A DNA stretch of 64,000 bases, taken from positions 3,107-67,106 of the forward strand of contig ML986669.1 in assembly GCA_010094045.1 (NCBI GenBank), given 5' to 3'. Source of the DNA: Lojkania enalia (taxonomy: Eukaryota; Ascomycota; Dothideomycetes; Pleosporales). The notes below the pieces were generated by a model. It ran no database searches. It worked only from the letters and a program-made list of their open reading frames with translations, and was not told the origin of the DNA. The position numbers were made by a program, and so were the translations under genes. Within the stretch, counting starts at the first letter, position 1, and each line of letters begins with the position of its first letter. Below, in pieces: positions 12,460-23,087 of this stretch.

Positions 12460-14511
12460 ATGCCCAACTATCCACACCCGCAATTGGTGAAGTCCCTTTG
12501 GATCAATGGCAAAAGCGATAAGCCCATCGTTATCGACGGAAACTCCCTGAATATCGCCAACGTTGTATCCATTTCGAAGCAAGGAGCGACTAGCATATTA
12601 TCTACAGAAAAACAGGTTTCAGAGAGGATAAACAAAAGCGTACAGATTCTCAATGAGAACTTAGCAAAAGGATGGACAGTATACGGCGTCAACACAGGGT
12701 TTGGTGGCAGCGCGGATGTCCGATGCGGCCCCAACGGAACGCATACTCTTCAACGCGCATTTCTCCAACACCTGCATTGCGGCATTCTTCACAACACTAA
12801 TACCGCTTCATCCATGAAAGAGGAGTGGGTCCGTGCAGCCATGGTCATACGCGCCAACTCCGTCGCCCGCGGTCATTCGGCCGTTCGACTCTCGACAATC
12901 CAGGCCCTCCTCAGTCTTGTGAACAACAATATTATCCCGCTCATACCATTGCGTGGCAGTATTTCGGCATCTGGAGACCTCTCTCCATTATCCTATATTG
13001 CCGGTGTGCTTGAAGGCAATCCGCACCTGTCCTGTTGGATCGGCCCTACTTCTTCTAGACGGCTAGTGTCGGCACCCGAAGCGCTTGACTCTGTGTCTCT
13101 TTCCCCAGTAGTCTTCGAACCAAAGGAGGCTCTCGGTCTCGTCAATGGTACCGCGATATCATGCGCAGTGGCCAGTCTTACTCTAAGTTCCATGCACAAG
13201 CTCCTTTTCTTGAGCCAGCTAATCACCGCCATGAACGTGGAAGCAATGCTAGGAACATCAGAATCATTTGAGCCATTTCTCTCTAAAGCTAGACCCCATC
13301 GTGGTCAAGAGCAAGTTTCCTCCACTCTCTTTGCCGTGCTCCAAGGCTCTAAACTTGCCGATACGAATCACGGGCATGCACTCTTCCAGGACAGATACTC
13401 ACTCAGAACAGTCCCACAGTGGCTAGGCCCCTTTGTCGAGGACCTTCTACTTTCCCAAGTACAAGTGACTATTGAACTCAACTCTACGACAGACAATCCG
13501 CTCATTGAGCCCGAAACGGGTGAAGTCCACCATGGCGGAAATTTCCAAGCCGTCTCCGTCACCTCCGCAATGGAAAAGTGCAAGCTTGCAGCCCAGGCAA
13601 TCGGCCGTATGCTCTTTTCTCAATTCACCGAACTCGTTAATCCAGCGACAAACCGCGGTCTGCCTCCTAACCTCTGTGCAGACGAACCCTCGACCAGTTT
13701 CACACTCAAGGGGGTCGATATTGGGATGGCTGCGTACATCTCCGAGCTTTCTTTCTTGGCGAATCCACTCCACAACCACGTCGTATCTGCGGAAATGGGA
13801 AACCAATCTCTGAATTCGTTGGCGCTGGTAAGCGCTAGGTATGCCGACGAAGCAGTTGATATTCTCAGAATGATGTGCGCAAGTGCATTATACGGGGCAT
13901 GTCAGGCTTTAGATCTGAGGGCTATCATGCGGATCTTCAAAGATAAAGTGGAGAAAGCAGTGGGCCGGAGTATTAAATCGCAGCTCAGTAACATGTTTGT
14001 TGCCGATGCAAGGACAATCCAAGCAATTAAGATGGTAGTAGCGCATATTCACGCCGAGCTGGACAAAACCACCACTCAGGACACAGAAGAACGATTCAGA
14101 AACATAATGGCCGGAGCTAAGGGTATAATCTTCCCTCTATCGCCGAATCTGAATGCTGCAACCCTAGACAAAATTCGTTATTGGGTGAATGATCTAGAAT
14201 TAGCTCTAATAAAGCTCTGGAATGAAACAAGAAATCAGTACTTCGTCAGCGGAGATGCGTCGGAGTTGCTTGGTGTTTCTTCCAGGCGGCTCTATCACTT
14301 CATCCGAAAGGAGTTGAAAGTACCAATGCACAGAGGGGTAGCTGATCATCCAACTGTTTCGTCCGACTCTACGACAAAGAACGACCAAATCCATAAAAAC
14401 CCATCTAAGGAAAAGACTATCGGGCAATGGATCAGCATCATATATGAAGCAATCAAGGAAGATTCTATCATGGATACGGTAGTATTCTGTATAGAGCAGT
14501 GTGAAGTGTGA
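12460..14511 (+). CDS. Aromatic amino-acid ammonia-lyase (PAL/TAL family)
   Basis: Removes ammonia from phenylalanine and/or tyrosine to give cinnamate or coumarate. Intronless, 683 residues from ATG 12460 (MPNYPHP); the open frame upstream starts only with a TTG. The catalytic Tyr75 lies in YGVNTGFGG, and the Ala170-Ser171-Gly172 triplet that cyclises to the MIO prosthetic group lies in GSISASGDLSPLSY. Length and the C-terminal extension fit fungal PAL rather than bacterial histidine ammonia-lyase. At the substrate-selectivity position (LQRAFLQHLHCG) the pair is His104-Leu105. Plant PALs have Phe-Leu there, Rhodotorula-type PAL/TAL has His-Gln, and bacterial TALs have His-Leu. This hints at tyrosine use. 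It is downstream of the regulator and on the same strand as it and the transporter. Confidence 0.92.
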   Translation: MPNYPHPQLVKSLWINGKSDKPIVIDGNSLNIANVVSISKQGATSILSTEKQVSERINKSVQILNENLAKGWTVYGVNTGFGGSADVRCGPNGTHTLQRAFLQHLHCGILHNTNTASSMKEEWVRAAMVIRANSVARGHSAVRLSTIQALLSLVNNNIIPLIPLRGSISASGDLSPLSYIAGVLEGNPHLSCWIGPTSSRRLVSAPEALDSVSLSPVVFEPKEALGLVNGTAISCAVASLTLSSMHKLLFLSQLITAMNVEAMLGTSESFEPFLSKARPHRGQEQVSSTLFAVLQGSKLADTNHGHALFQDRYSLRTVPQWLGPFVEDLLLSQVQVTIELNSTTDNPLIEPETGEVHHGGNFQAVSVTSAMEKCKLAAQAIGRMLFSQFTELVNPATNRGLPPNLCADEPSTSFTLKGVDIGMAAYISELSFLANPLHNHVVSAEMGNQSLNSLALVSARYADEAVDILRMMCASALYGACQALDLRAIMRIFKDKVEKAVGRSIKSQLSNMFVADARTIQAIKMVVAHIHAELDKTTTQDTEERFRNIMAGAKGIIFPLSPNLNAATLDKIRYWVNDLELALIKLWNETRNQYFVSGDASELLGVSSRRLYHFIRKELKVPMHRGVADHPTVSSDSTTKNDQIHKNPSKEKTIGQWISIIYEAIKEDSIMDTVVFCIEQCEV

Positions 14512-15592
14512 GATATGGCAAAGGAATGGCCAGACTCGATCGAAGTCAAACCATATTATAACGCATACCTAGAATTTATCGGACTAATGAAAGCCTCACA
14601 AAACCTCACCTGCGGATAAGGGAACCGAAGATCAACGTAAGCTATAGTATTTTAAGCTGTATAGAATAGACCTCGCGCAAAACTCAACCAAGAGCAACGT
14701 TTCAAATCGCCACACTCTGTGGTATATCAAGATTTATTTGTGTATACAAAGCAATTTGGCCACAAGAGATTGCGGCCGATGGCATGGTATCATGATGAGA
14801 CCCTCTAGATCTTGGGAGCTACCGCATGAGGGAGTTATTCGAGGAAAATCACCACCCGCTCAATACTAATACAGATCCACCCAAAGTCTTTTCAGAATTC
14901 AGCCAAGTGACGTTGTACTTGTTTTCTTTTATCCTATTTTGCTGGATCGTATGCCTGGTACATTTCTGGTAAATATAGCGATCAATGGCCCCGTTGGGAA
15001 ATATGGCATGACCCGGAATCTTTGTGCTACTATACCAACTGTAAGGCATGATACTGCTAACGGAACGCCATGACAGAATTTATGGGGTGATATCACGTTC
15101 CAGCCACCAGAATTTGTAACGCCCATGTGGATTGTGTAAGTTACGGAACGTGCTACATACTACAATCTTCCCACACTAGTCCGGGATATTAAACAGCTTA
15201 TGGATCTTGAAAAAAAGTTGACGAATTACATATCAAATAGTTTCCGCATATTAATATGGCAGTCACAAGCCATACCAAAGCCGTAAGCAGCGTTAAGTGC
15301 TAGAATTAGGAGGTTGTTACCAATGTAAGAAACTACGCAGGCTGTGTAATTAAGCTTTGTACCAGGAAAAGACATGAGAGTACTACGAAGAAGCCTAACT
15401 ACCAGTACGGATGAAGGGTTACTCAGTGGTAGAGTGATGGTGAGAGACCTGTGCATCAGAATAGCATACTGTTAGTCCTACTCTCCCAGTTGATTGCATA
15501 AGAAAGTTTATAAAAGCCTCAAGGATGTCAAAAGTTCTGAAGCATTACAAGGAGCACCCCTTAGATCCCTCAGCACTCAACACTCATCCAAA
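14512..15592. other. Intergenic region, ammonia-lyase to secreted protein
   Basis: About 1.1 kb with no supported gene. Open frames here are below 80 codons and lack motifs. It ends with a TATA-like element at 15509-15516 that precedes the secreted-protein reading frame. Confidence 0.5.
15509..15516 (+). promoter_or_regulatory. TATA box of the secreted Cys-rich protein gene
   Basis: The sequence tataaaag lies 84 bp upstream of the ATG at 15593. Consensus and spacing are good for a fungal core promoter. Confidence 0.45.
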
Positions 15593-16623
15593 ATGTACTC
15601 ATCTTTTTCTATCACTATATTCCTTCTCACCATACTCTCCTGCACCCGGACTGCTTTTTCAGAATATAATAAAAATGAACACATAGTCCTAGCCGACTGT
15701 GGTATCGGAAGCAACCCTGTCAATCCTGAATGGGCAACGTCATTCAAGGCCTTTTATTTTCCCGGCGATAGACAGATGCCAAGGATGCCGAATCGAATCC
15801 TTCTTCCGTCAGCGCCGACCTAGAATGGGATGGCTCGTACCCATGGCGCGAGAGTGGGAGGGCATTCACGATGAACAATGGCGACAAAGTCTCGGTGACC
15901 ATCCACCCGAGCGTCAACGATCCAGGCCGAGCCGGCTCACTGACACACACATATAGCCAGCATGCTTTGACATGCTGGTCATACCACAAGACGCTGATAG
16001 AGAAGTGTCACGCATCCTATGTCTGCAACCACAAAGACGGGACCCACCCCGCGAGCAGAGACAAAGTCACAATCTCCGTATCCACCAACAAGGACTTCGC
16101 CAAACTCAAAGGCAAAATTAACCCGAAAGACGTATACGGCAAGATCCAATACTCGAACAGCGGCATGTGCGATGAATCGTGGACGGAAATACCAGGATCG
16201 TGCATGATCAAATTCAAGTGCCACGGCAACAAGAAGAACACCACGCCAGCCATGGCTGCAGGCCTAAAAACCATAGGGGAGAAAGTAGTCAAACATGAAA
16301 CGGTGAAGGAGAATACAAAACTAGATCCATGCAAGTCCGGCAAGGACATCTGCATCCCCGGTTGGATTTCCGAGGACGTGAACTACACCTGGCTGCCGCA
16401 GACTCTGACCATCAGCGTGTCGGATGCCAACAGTGCTGATCAAGGTGAGCTTTCTTACGAGATAGATTGTTCCCATGGGCCGCAGTGTGATATATGCAAG
16501 GCTATGAAGGCTGGCTTGGGGCTCGGGGCTGCTTTGGCTAGCGTTATGGCTCCCTCGCTAGGGCAAACGGCGAATGTGCTAGCGCAAAGCATAAACATTA
16601 AATGTGCAATCGCTGGGTGTTGA
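15593..16623 (+). pseudogene. Secreted Cys-rich protein gene with a frameshift
   Basis: The first frame starts at 15593 with a clear signal peptide (MYSSFSITIFLLTILSC, then TRTAFS) and continues through VLADCGIGSN and FYFPGDR before stopping at 15823. A second frame, one base out of register, is open from 15772 to 16623 and continues the protein: DAESNPSSVSADLEWDGSYPW through a Cys-rich region to KCAIAGC. The frames overlap at 15772-15820, and no GT-AG intron fits naturally there, so a one-base loss near 15772 is the simplest reading. Joined, the product would be about 340 residues with more than a dozen Cys. The C-terminus has a Gly/Ala-rich hydrophobic segment. The N-terminal DCG...FYFPGD pattern recalls a family of fungal secreted proteins without known function. 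A sequencing or assembly error is the main alternative to a true pseudogene. Confidence 0.62.
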
Positions 16624-17307
16624 AGAGGAGATCCTTTAACAGGTTAGGAGATCTGATCGCTTTAGTTGTCCCATTTTTAGATTGAAGAGAGAAAAAGCAA
16701 AGAGACGAGAGGTAATAGGTAACATAGCGGCAGGTTCAAAGTCGTTCTTTAATTTCTTATTGTTTTGTTTAGGTTAGTTGAAAGTATGACATGCATTTTC
16801 TATAATACATTTCTCTCGTAATTTCAGTGCTTGTCTAATAGTTCCCGAAGGTCCGGTGTGACCACCACTATAGCAGCTTTTCTGTCACTTTCTTGGGGTT
16901 AAATGTGCAATCTGGTGGCCATCTCAGATCACCTTTCGAAAGCTACGTCTACCTTAATGCAAGACATTCACTATAGGATGATAATTATCTACCACAATTC
17001 GGAAGAGTGAGTTTTGGTACTTTGCCTTGCTATTACGGCTTATATTCCAATCCAAAAGACGGGAAGGTATCAGGTCAAAAGCCAGAAATGCTATTAGGGG
17101 ATACAGAAGACCCCCAGAAAGGCCGGACTATCTACACCGCTCATATACATCCGGCAGACCCCGTATACTCGTCCCAGATCCTCATATTCTTCATGCATGA
17201 TATTCGCTCAATTCGCACTCCTCGATCCGACCTTCATGATTCGTAGCCCCAATACCCACCGCATCAGCTGGGATCGAATTCGAACGCCTCCCCTATTACT
17301 GCCACGC
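16624..17307. other. Intergenic region, secreted protein to eS28
   Basis: About 680 bp without a supported gene. The frame at 17007-17246 has no motif. The two flanking genes converge here, so it should contain both 3' UTRs. Confidence 0.45.
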
Positions 17308-17611
17308 TTATCGTAGACGCCTAGCTTCACGTTCGGATTCAAGGAGGCAGAGGATATCGTTTTCACGGACTACGCTTATTAGCCCAATTCCCGCCGTGAA
17401 CCGGAATGTAGCATGCCTGGACCCTTGACGTTCCGGATAATGGAGCGAGTTGTATCATCCATAAACTCTACGCGCACTTGAGTGACGCCACCGCGAGAAC
17501 CTGCTATAATTAGAGCCTATTTCTCTCTGTAATCGTAGACGTGTGCGTACCAGTTCGGCCTAGCACACGGGTGACCTTGACGAGCTTGACAGGCGCTTTG
17601 GAGGCATCCAT
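17308..17611 (-). CDS. rps28: 40S ribosomal protein eS28 (Rps28)
   Basis: A small-subunit ribosomal protein of the OB fold that lies near the mRNA exit channel. Three short exons, 17611-17551, 17500-17417 and 17369-17308, give exactly 68 residues, the usual fungal length: it begins [20 protein letters not shown], continues [19 protein letters not shown] and ends [12 protein letters not shown]. No conserved position seems lost. Intron 1 (50 bp, gtacgc...gcag) is ordinary. Intron 2 (47 bp) has a GC donor (G|gcatgc) with an AG acceptor and a gctaat branch site; only this splice joins KGP to VREND in frame. Codon use is loose for a ribosomal protein gene (CTA, GTA, GTG, CGA, CGG, AGG all occur), so it may be a secondary or weakly expressed copy. 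It is small and intron-broken, so easily missed. Confidence 0.86.
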
Positions 17612-18134
17612 TTCTGAGCCGACAATATCGTTATTAGAGTCTAGTGAGGGAAAATGGGGCGGCCTGCTTCGATTATAGCGTGTTGGTCGTCGTTTTGTCC
17701 CCCAAAGTAGACCTGGTGTTGAGAAATTAAGCGACGCCAAGCCCACATCGGAGAATGGTCGGCCCGGTCTCTTCGGTGAAAATCAGCGTAGCTTCTCAAC
17801 TAACTACAAGCCCATTGATGATCTAGATAACCGTATTGTAAGGATCTTATACTAGATAGTAGACCTAGGGGGATCGTTGTAGTAGCACAGACGCCACGAT
17901 GGCTGCTCGCTTAGTAAGCGCTAGGTTGAGGAGAATAAAACTCGATCGCTTATGAATAGGGGAGGTCAGACCGAAGTCTGACCTTTAATGAAGAGGTTGC
18001 TCGCTGCTAAGTCCATCCAATACCTAACACGTATACCCTTCAATACTGTCCTTTTCGTGATCTATCATATAAAACTCAATTACTTACGAAAATATTCGGG
18101 CTTTTTCGATGATGGTCCCGATCTTACCAGACAC
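17612..18134. other. Upstream region of eS28 and 3' flank of HET gene
   Basis: About 520 bp with no supported gene. The part next to 17611 must contain the eS28 promoter and leader; both neighbouring genes run leftward. Confidence 0.45.
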
Positions 18135-20276
18135 TCAAATAATCTTCACTCTCCGTTGTTCACTTTCCTTTATGATATCAGGAAGTGAATGATATGCCGC
18201 AATCTCAAAGTAGCCCACCCGCTGGAAAATATCTGGGTCGAGGCGTGCCAGGAGTATACCGAAAACTCCAGGGATAAGCCCGCGCCCATCTGGATACGCG
18301 ACCACATCTCGCGGCCCTTGCATTATGCAGAGCGTGAAGAGTCCCCCACAGCTTTCATATTTCTCCAAGTATCCCTCGAACGCTTGCCAGCCATACTCGA
18401 GCCTAAGCTGAGATGGCAAGAGATGCAATATATGACCCCTAATTACAATATCGCCGGAGAGAACCTGGCCGTAGGGGTTATAGGGCTCTCGGAGTTCAAC
18501 TGAAGTGCTCTCCAGTTTGGCCATAATATGGGTCCTTCCCGTGACATGCCTAGTGAAGCCAACCCCACCATCAACGCTTGCCCAACTCCAGGATGGAGCA
18601 CGATAGACCGGATCTCGATCGGAATCGAGGCTGATGGTTATGCTCAGGTCTGTGCCTCGTATGTAATACTTTACACCGGAAAGGCGCTGTACCCACAACA
18701 GTCCCTGGGGCAGACTCGACTCGAAAAGCCCAGCGCAGTACGAGCCAGGAATAATGCGTCCAATTCTCTTTGCAATAGCCGCGATAGCTGTTAGTTTGTC
18801 CTTCTCCGGGTAGGTTAGATCGGTACCGGAGTAGTCGTCGACGCAACGAAACCACACATCGTGGAGATCAGCTATTGCCTCGCTCGTCAGCTCGGTTGGA
18901 TCTTTGGGCTGAGTGGCAACATGAGGCAGGTTGAACGGCCTTGAGGAAGCCGCATGGAATGCATCTCCCGAGCCCGGCAACCCCCATGGCAAGTACTCTC
19001 CAAGCGACTTTTCATTGCATTCCCAATGGATCATATCTTTGCCGAAGTGCAACGTTCGCGGTGCCATTAAACGTTCTTGAAAAACCCAACCACGACTTTG
19101 CAGCGGATGATACACAGACCAAAGGTATGACTGAGAGTCATCGTGAAATGTAAAAAGGGTCACCAAGCTAGAGGTGCCATCACCTTGGCCCGTGCTTTTG
19201 TTGTACTTTTCACTATCATTACGCGACTTCACGCTTCCCTCTTCATCCGTATGGCTCGGTAGTTCGCTCTGGTGTGGATATATAGGAGTATGAAATTCCA
19301 TGCTCGAGGGCGCGTAGACGAAAGCGGTTTGGATGAAGGCAGAATCTCGATCAGTAAACGCTCCTTGGTCCGGATTGGAGGCGTCATCTATCGCTATGTT
19401 GAGGACACAATTTGTATAGATCACGTCCATTACAGCAGCATGCGCCTGCCAATCTTCTTCTGACCCAGGTCCAGACTGTATGATGCAGAGGCTATCAATC
19501 CATAGGTACTGGATCCCGAGACGTCGACAAGTTTGAATCGACTCGACGAAACTCTTAGGTAGCCATTCACTCGGTATATTCTCTTGCAGCTTTGTTATAT
19601 TCTCAGAGGTCAAGGTTTTAAAGGAAGGGTTTCGTCCCCAGCAATGGCTCAAAGTAGCATATCGACTACCAGCAGGTGGTTGTTCAAACTGGGTGATTAT
19701 CAAGCGGCATATTCGCGAATCTGAAGTACCAACGTCGAGCAGTCTCTGTGGATATACAGTTAGATCCCTCGGCCCATTTATTTCGTCGCACGTCGCATGG
19801 TGGAGTATGCAAGCGTTTAACCACTCCAGCCCCAGCCTTGCCACCTCTATGTCCCCTGTGTTGGCCGGAATAAACCTCGAAGGAAACTTATCGCTCCTCA
19901 CCCGCCAGGGCTCAGACAACAAGTCATGATTAACCTGTCGAAGGAAACCCGGCCACCAATTGGGCATTTGGCCTGGCTGCGAAACATGGAATTGAACAAA
20001 GTCAACACGCTTAGTTGTAATCCAGGACACGGGTGAGTAGAAAAGGATTCCCCACCCCAATTCAGCGGTAGAGAAGTAGTGGAACCTAAACGTCGTAAAT
20101 GGCTGCATATTTTCACGTCCCGACTCATCTGCACCTCTATCATCGCGAAAACGGTAGAGGAAAATGCATATCTTGCACCCATTAGTTGCTGCTTTTACCA
20201 GATTGCCGAAGTTCACGTGGTGAACTCCTTGTTTCGAAGGACCTTGAAAAATTGATACACAAGTGGCGCAGAGCAT
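18135..20276 (-). CDS. HET-domain (heterokaryon incompatibility) protein
   Basis: A single-exon protein of 713 residues from ATG 20276. The HET domain is clear: YATLSHCWG at 206-214, a Lys/Ile-rich helix, LWIDSLCIIQ at 258-267, then DWQ and the YTNCVLNIAIDDA segment near 288-299. Downstream, QSRGWVFQERLMAPRTLHF and APSWSWASVDG are the other usual motifs of this class. HET domains trigger cell death when incompatible nuclei meet and are related in fold to TIR-type domains, but most genomes have dozens whose partners are unknown. An N-terminal Cys-rich stretch (MLCATC, CKICIF) may bind metal. No NB-ARC, NACHT or repeat domain is attached. The specific recognition role cannot be read from sequence. 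Confidence 0.9.
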   Translation of the reverse strand: MLCATCVSIFQGPSKQGVHHVNFGNLVKAATNGCKICIFLYRFRDDRGADESGRENMQPFTTFRFHYFSTAELGWGILFYSPVSWITTKRVDFVQFHVSQPGQMPNWWPGFLRQVNHDLLSEPWRVRSDKFPSRFIPANTGDIEVARLGLEWLNACILHHATCDEINGPRDLTVYPQRLLDVGTSDSRICRLIITQFEQPPAGSRYATLSHCWGRNPSFKTLTSENITKLQENIPSEWLPKSFVESIQTCRRLGIQYLWIDSLCIIQSGPGSEEDWQAHAAVMDVIYTNCVLNIAIDDASNPDQGAFTDRDSAFIQTAFVYAPSSMEFHTPIYPHQSELPSHTDEEGSVKSRNDSEKYNKSTGQGDGTSSLVTLFTFHDDSQSYLWSVYHPLQSRGWVFQERLMAPRTLHFGKDMIHWECNEKSLGEYLPWGLPGSGDAFHAASSRPFNLPHVATQPKDPTELTSEAIADLHDVWFRCVDDYSGTDLTYPEKDKLTAIAAIAKRIGRIIPGSYCAGLFESSLPQGLLWVQRLSGVKYYIRGTDLSITISLDSDRDPVYRAPSWSWASVDGGVGFTRHVTGRTHIMAKLESTSVELREPYNPYGQVLSGDIVIRGHILHLLPSQLRLEYGWQAFEGYLEKYESCGGLFTLCIMQGPRDVVAYPDGRGLIPGVFGILLARLDPDIFQRVGYFEIAAYHSLPDIIKESEQRRVKII

Positions 20277-20745
20277 GCTGATTGTCTAGAACTCTCGAGT
20301 ATTTGACGAATAGCGCAATAAGCCGAGGAGTAACCGCGGGGTACTTGAATTAGAGTGATATCAGCGGTTTCGAGCCAAGAGAATCAGGCCACAACGCTAG
20401 TGCAAGGTTGAAGAACCACATGCTATCAACCAAAAGCATCCCTACCTACTCAACACCTATAAGTTCAATACCTAGAATTCTATTCTTGTCTGTGCATATC
20501 GATTATCAATCGTATATTTCCTGAGACGAATTGAAAATGAAGAATGGCTATAATCACATGTGACCTCCACACGTTGTGCTGCTCGTTTCACTTTCTTCCT
20601 TTAATCTATTGTTCAAAAACCAGCAGTTGCACAATCCCGCAATATCAGGGCATTAGTTTAGTAAGTCGCCATAGGTCCGAGAGCGCCATGGTCCAGAATG
20701 TAAGAGAAGCAGCTTTTGATATTGAGGTGCTTATAACCCTACATA

Positions 20746-22266
20746 TCAATAATCCTTGTTTTCCTTTATCCAAGCAGCAATGTTCTTTTGCTGCCTTGAT
20801 AGAATATTCATAGCCTCATCCGTATCATACAGGTCATACCATCCGGGGCTCTCGTGCGGCGGGTCGCCAGCCCACACCATTCCAAAATCATTGATATACT
20901 GCGTCTCAGGCCTCCAGACGCCACCATAAGCCCAAGGACACGTACCGACATACGCACCGCCGTTCTTAAATTCATCCATTGCTGCACCAATGATTGTCTA
21001 AAGACGTTAGTGTACCATTCAGCTTAATAAATTTCGGGTTGCAGCTACCTCAAAGTAGGCGTCCTTGTGTGACGTACTCGCACTACTCAAGTACGGATAC
21101 TCTTTATTCCTGTTCTCCCAATTATCCCTCGCCATACCGAATTCTTCCAAGAAAAGCGGTTTCCCGATATCTAGCGACCACTGACTCGAGTTGCGCACAA
21201 ACGCCCTGGCAAAATCTTCCGCTTGTCGCAAGTTCCCCTCGCTGGAATCATACATGTCATAGATGGCCCAATTCTGGACCCAGCAGTGCGTGGTTGCGTA
21301 GTCCACTGTTGAAAAATTGTGAACTTTCTTGAAGTAGTACTCTCCTTGCTTGCTCTCCATTCCTACTGTAATCAGCTGCTTGGGTGCCATGGACCGGATG
21401 TATGTCGAGATGCGCTCGACCCAGGGGAACAACATATCGTTCGGATTGGGAATTAGATACATATTGTACGGTCCTGTATACCCGAGTGGATTTGCTGCTT
21501 GCGGCTCGTTGGCCAACTCCCACGTCATGATTGTAGGGTCATCGTTGTAAATTCGGCCATTAACAGTATTCCTTCTATTCATAACCACCTTGATATGGTC
21601 CTTGAACCATTCTTCCGCTTGCATATTATCATAAATCAGGTTGGCGAACGACGTAAACTCGTTATAAGGTGCAGCATTGATCCCTTCAACCGTGTAGCTT
21701 CCCCACCCAGTTCGCGGCGTCTCCCTTTGCGGGGGGGCGCTCAGGTTCCAGGAGGACGGGTATGGGATCGGTTCGTTGTTCTCTGCCCAGCTGACGAACT
21801 GTGCGAACCCGCCGGACCACTGCCACTCGTTTCCTAGAGTCATGGTCGCGCGCATGCTCCTCTTTGACATCTCATCCAGGCACCGGTCCAAGCCTTCGAA
21901 TATTTTCTCGTTGTACTTTCCTGGTGCTTCCAAGAGAGCAGGATTCATCCTGAACGGTTGGGGGGTTGGCGCGCCTTCCGATGCAGCCATTATGCGGAGA
22001 TGGTTCACGCCTTTGGCTGCCATCTGGTCCAGTTCGATTTTGAGTCGAGTGATATTTCCACCCTGTGAGTCGTCTGCCGCAAGATTCATGCAAGCCCAGT
22101 AGTTCAATCCTGTCAGGTAATGCAAGCCATTCGAATCCTTGAGTCGCAGTCCATCCACGTAAACAAAATCATCGGGTTCGATGCCATGATGCTTCTTTCC
22201 TCCGCTGGGAATAGCGCTGCCAAAAGTCAGGGAAGCCAAAAGGGAAGATACAATTGATCGCCGCAT
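20746..22266 (-). CDS. Secreted endo-beta-1,4-mannanase, GH5 family
   Basis: Cleaves the mannan backbone of hemicellulose outside the cell. Two exons, 22266-21049 and 20997-20746, separated by a 51-bp intron (gtagct...tttag), give 489 residues. The N-terminus is a signal peptide (MRRSIVSSLLASLTFGSAIP). The sequence has the GH5 subfamily-7 layout: GLNYWACMNLA near 53-63, RIMAASEG near 91-98, the acid/base Glu254 in ELANEPQ, and the nucleophile Glu375 in LFLEEFGMARDNW. The short second exon supplies the last barrel strand (GTCPWAYGG). No cellulose-binding module is present. The 3' end of exon 1 and the phase-0 splice to TIIGAAMDEF restore the family sequence. Confidence 0.9.
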
Positions 22267-23087
22267 ATTTGGCCAACCAAGGGTACTTTTGTGGTTGATG
22301 GTAAAGGGAAAGCGACCGAGGCCGGCGCGGCCGTACTGAAGTACCTCGCCCTATAAATTACCTTTTGATTGACAGCCGGTTAAAGAATGCATAGAATCTA
22401 GAAAGTTGGCCTGCTGAATTGTGGGACCTTAGGTCATCTACGTCGCACCCTGATGCGGGGTAACAAACAATTTTTCCGTCTGGGGATCTGAACATCGGAA
22501 TGCTAGGTGGTGCTCTTGCGCATACGTCTAACATCTTCCTAGTTTCACGATGTTGTATTTTAATATTCTCTCGAGCTAGAAATGATCAGATCCTACTTGG
22601 GACCTGTCGGTTATTATACATAAAAATACTGCCGATATGAACACCAAAATCAAGTAGACTTGGCCTTGCGCGGGAAAATGCCGCAATCGCAAACTATATG
22701 AGCAAAGACACGGCCAAGAGATAGTTGTGCGCACTTCTTCTCGGACCGTGCGTTGAGTGTTAAATACGGTCTCGTTTCTAGGCGCGTTTATTCTCGTATA
22801 GCAGTGCGAACAGCACATCATTTTAGACACTATCAAGAGTCGCAGGCAAATAACTAAGCAAATACAATCATTTCGAATTTACTGAAGGGTCTTGTAGCCC
22901 AGAGGCATATTCAATCATGCTGAACGAGAGAACTGAATAAGCATGCACCATCCGGATTCCCAGCACCCTTCATATACCAAATACTCGCAAGGCCGTTACA
23001 ACTTCTATATATCCTCGGCCGTCAATACACCCCTCTACGCGTCTCTCCAAATCTAAAAGCTTGGCAATCAGACACTACCACGTCGGC
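22267..23087. other. Intergenic region, mannanase to rhodopsin-like gene
   Basis: About 820 bp with no supported gene. It holds the mannanase promoter and the 3' flank of the membrane-protein gene. The reverse-strand frame at 22576-22836 has no recognisable features. Confidence 0.5.

Noticed and set aside
15772..15820. Programmed -1 ribosomal frameshift in the secreted protein
   Set aside because: No slippery heptamer or strong downstream stem was seen; an indel or sequence error is simpler.
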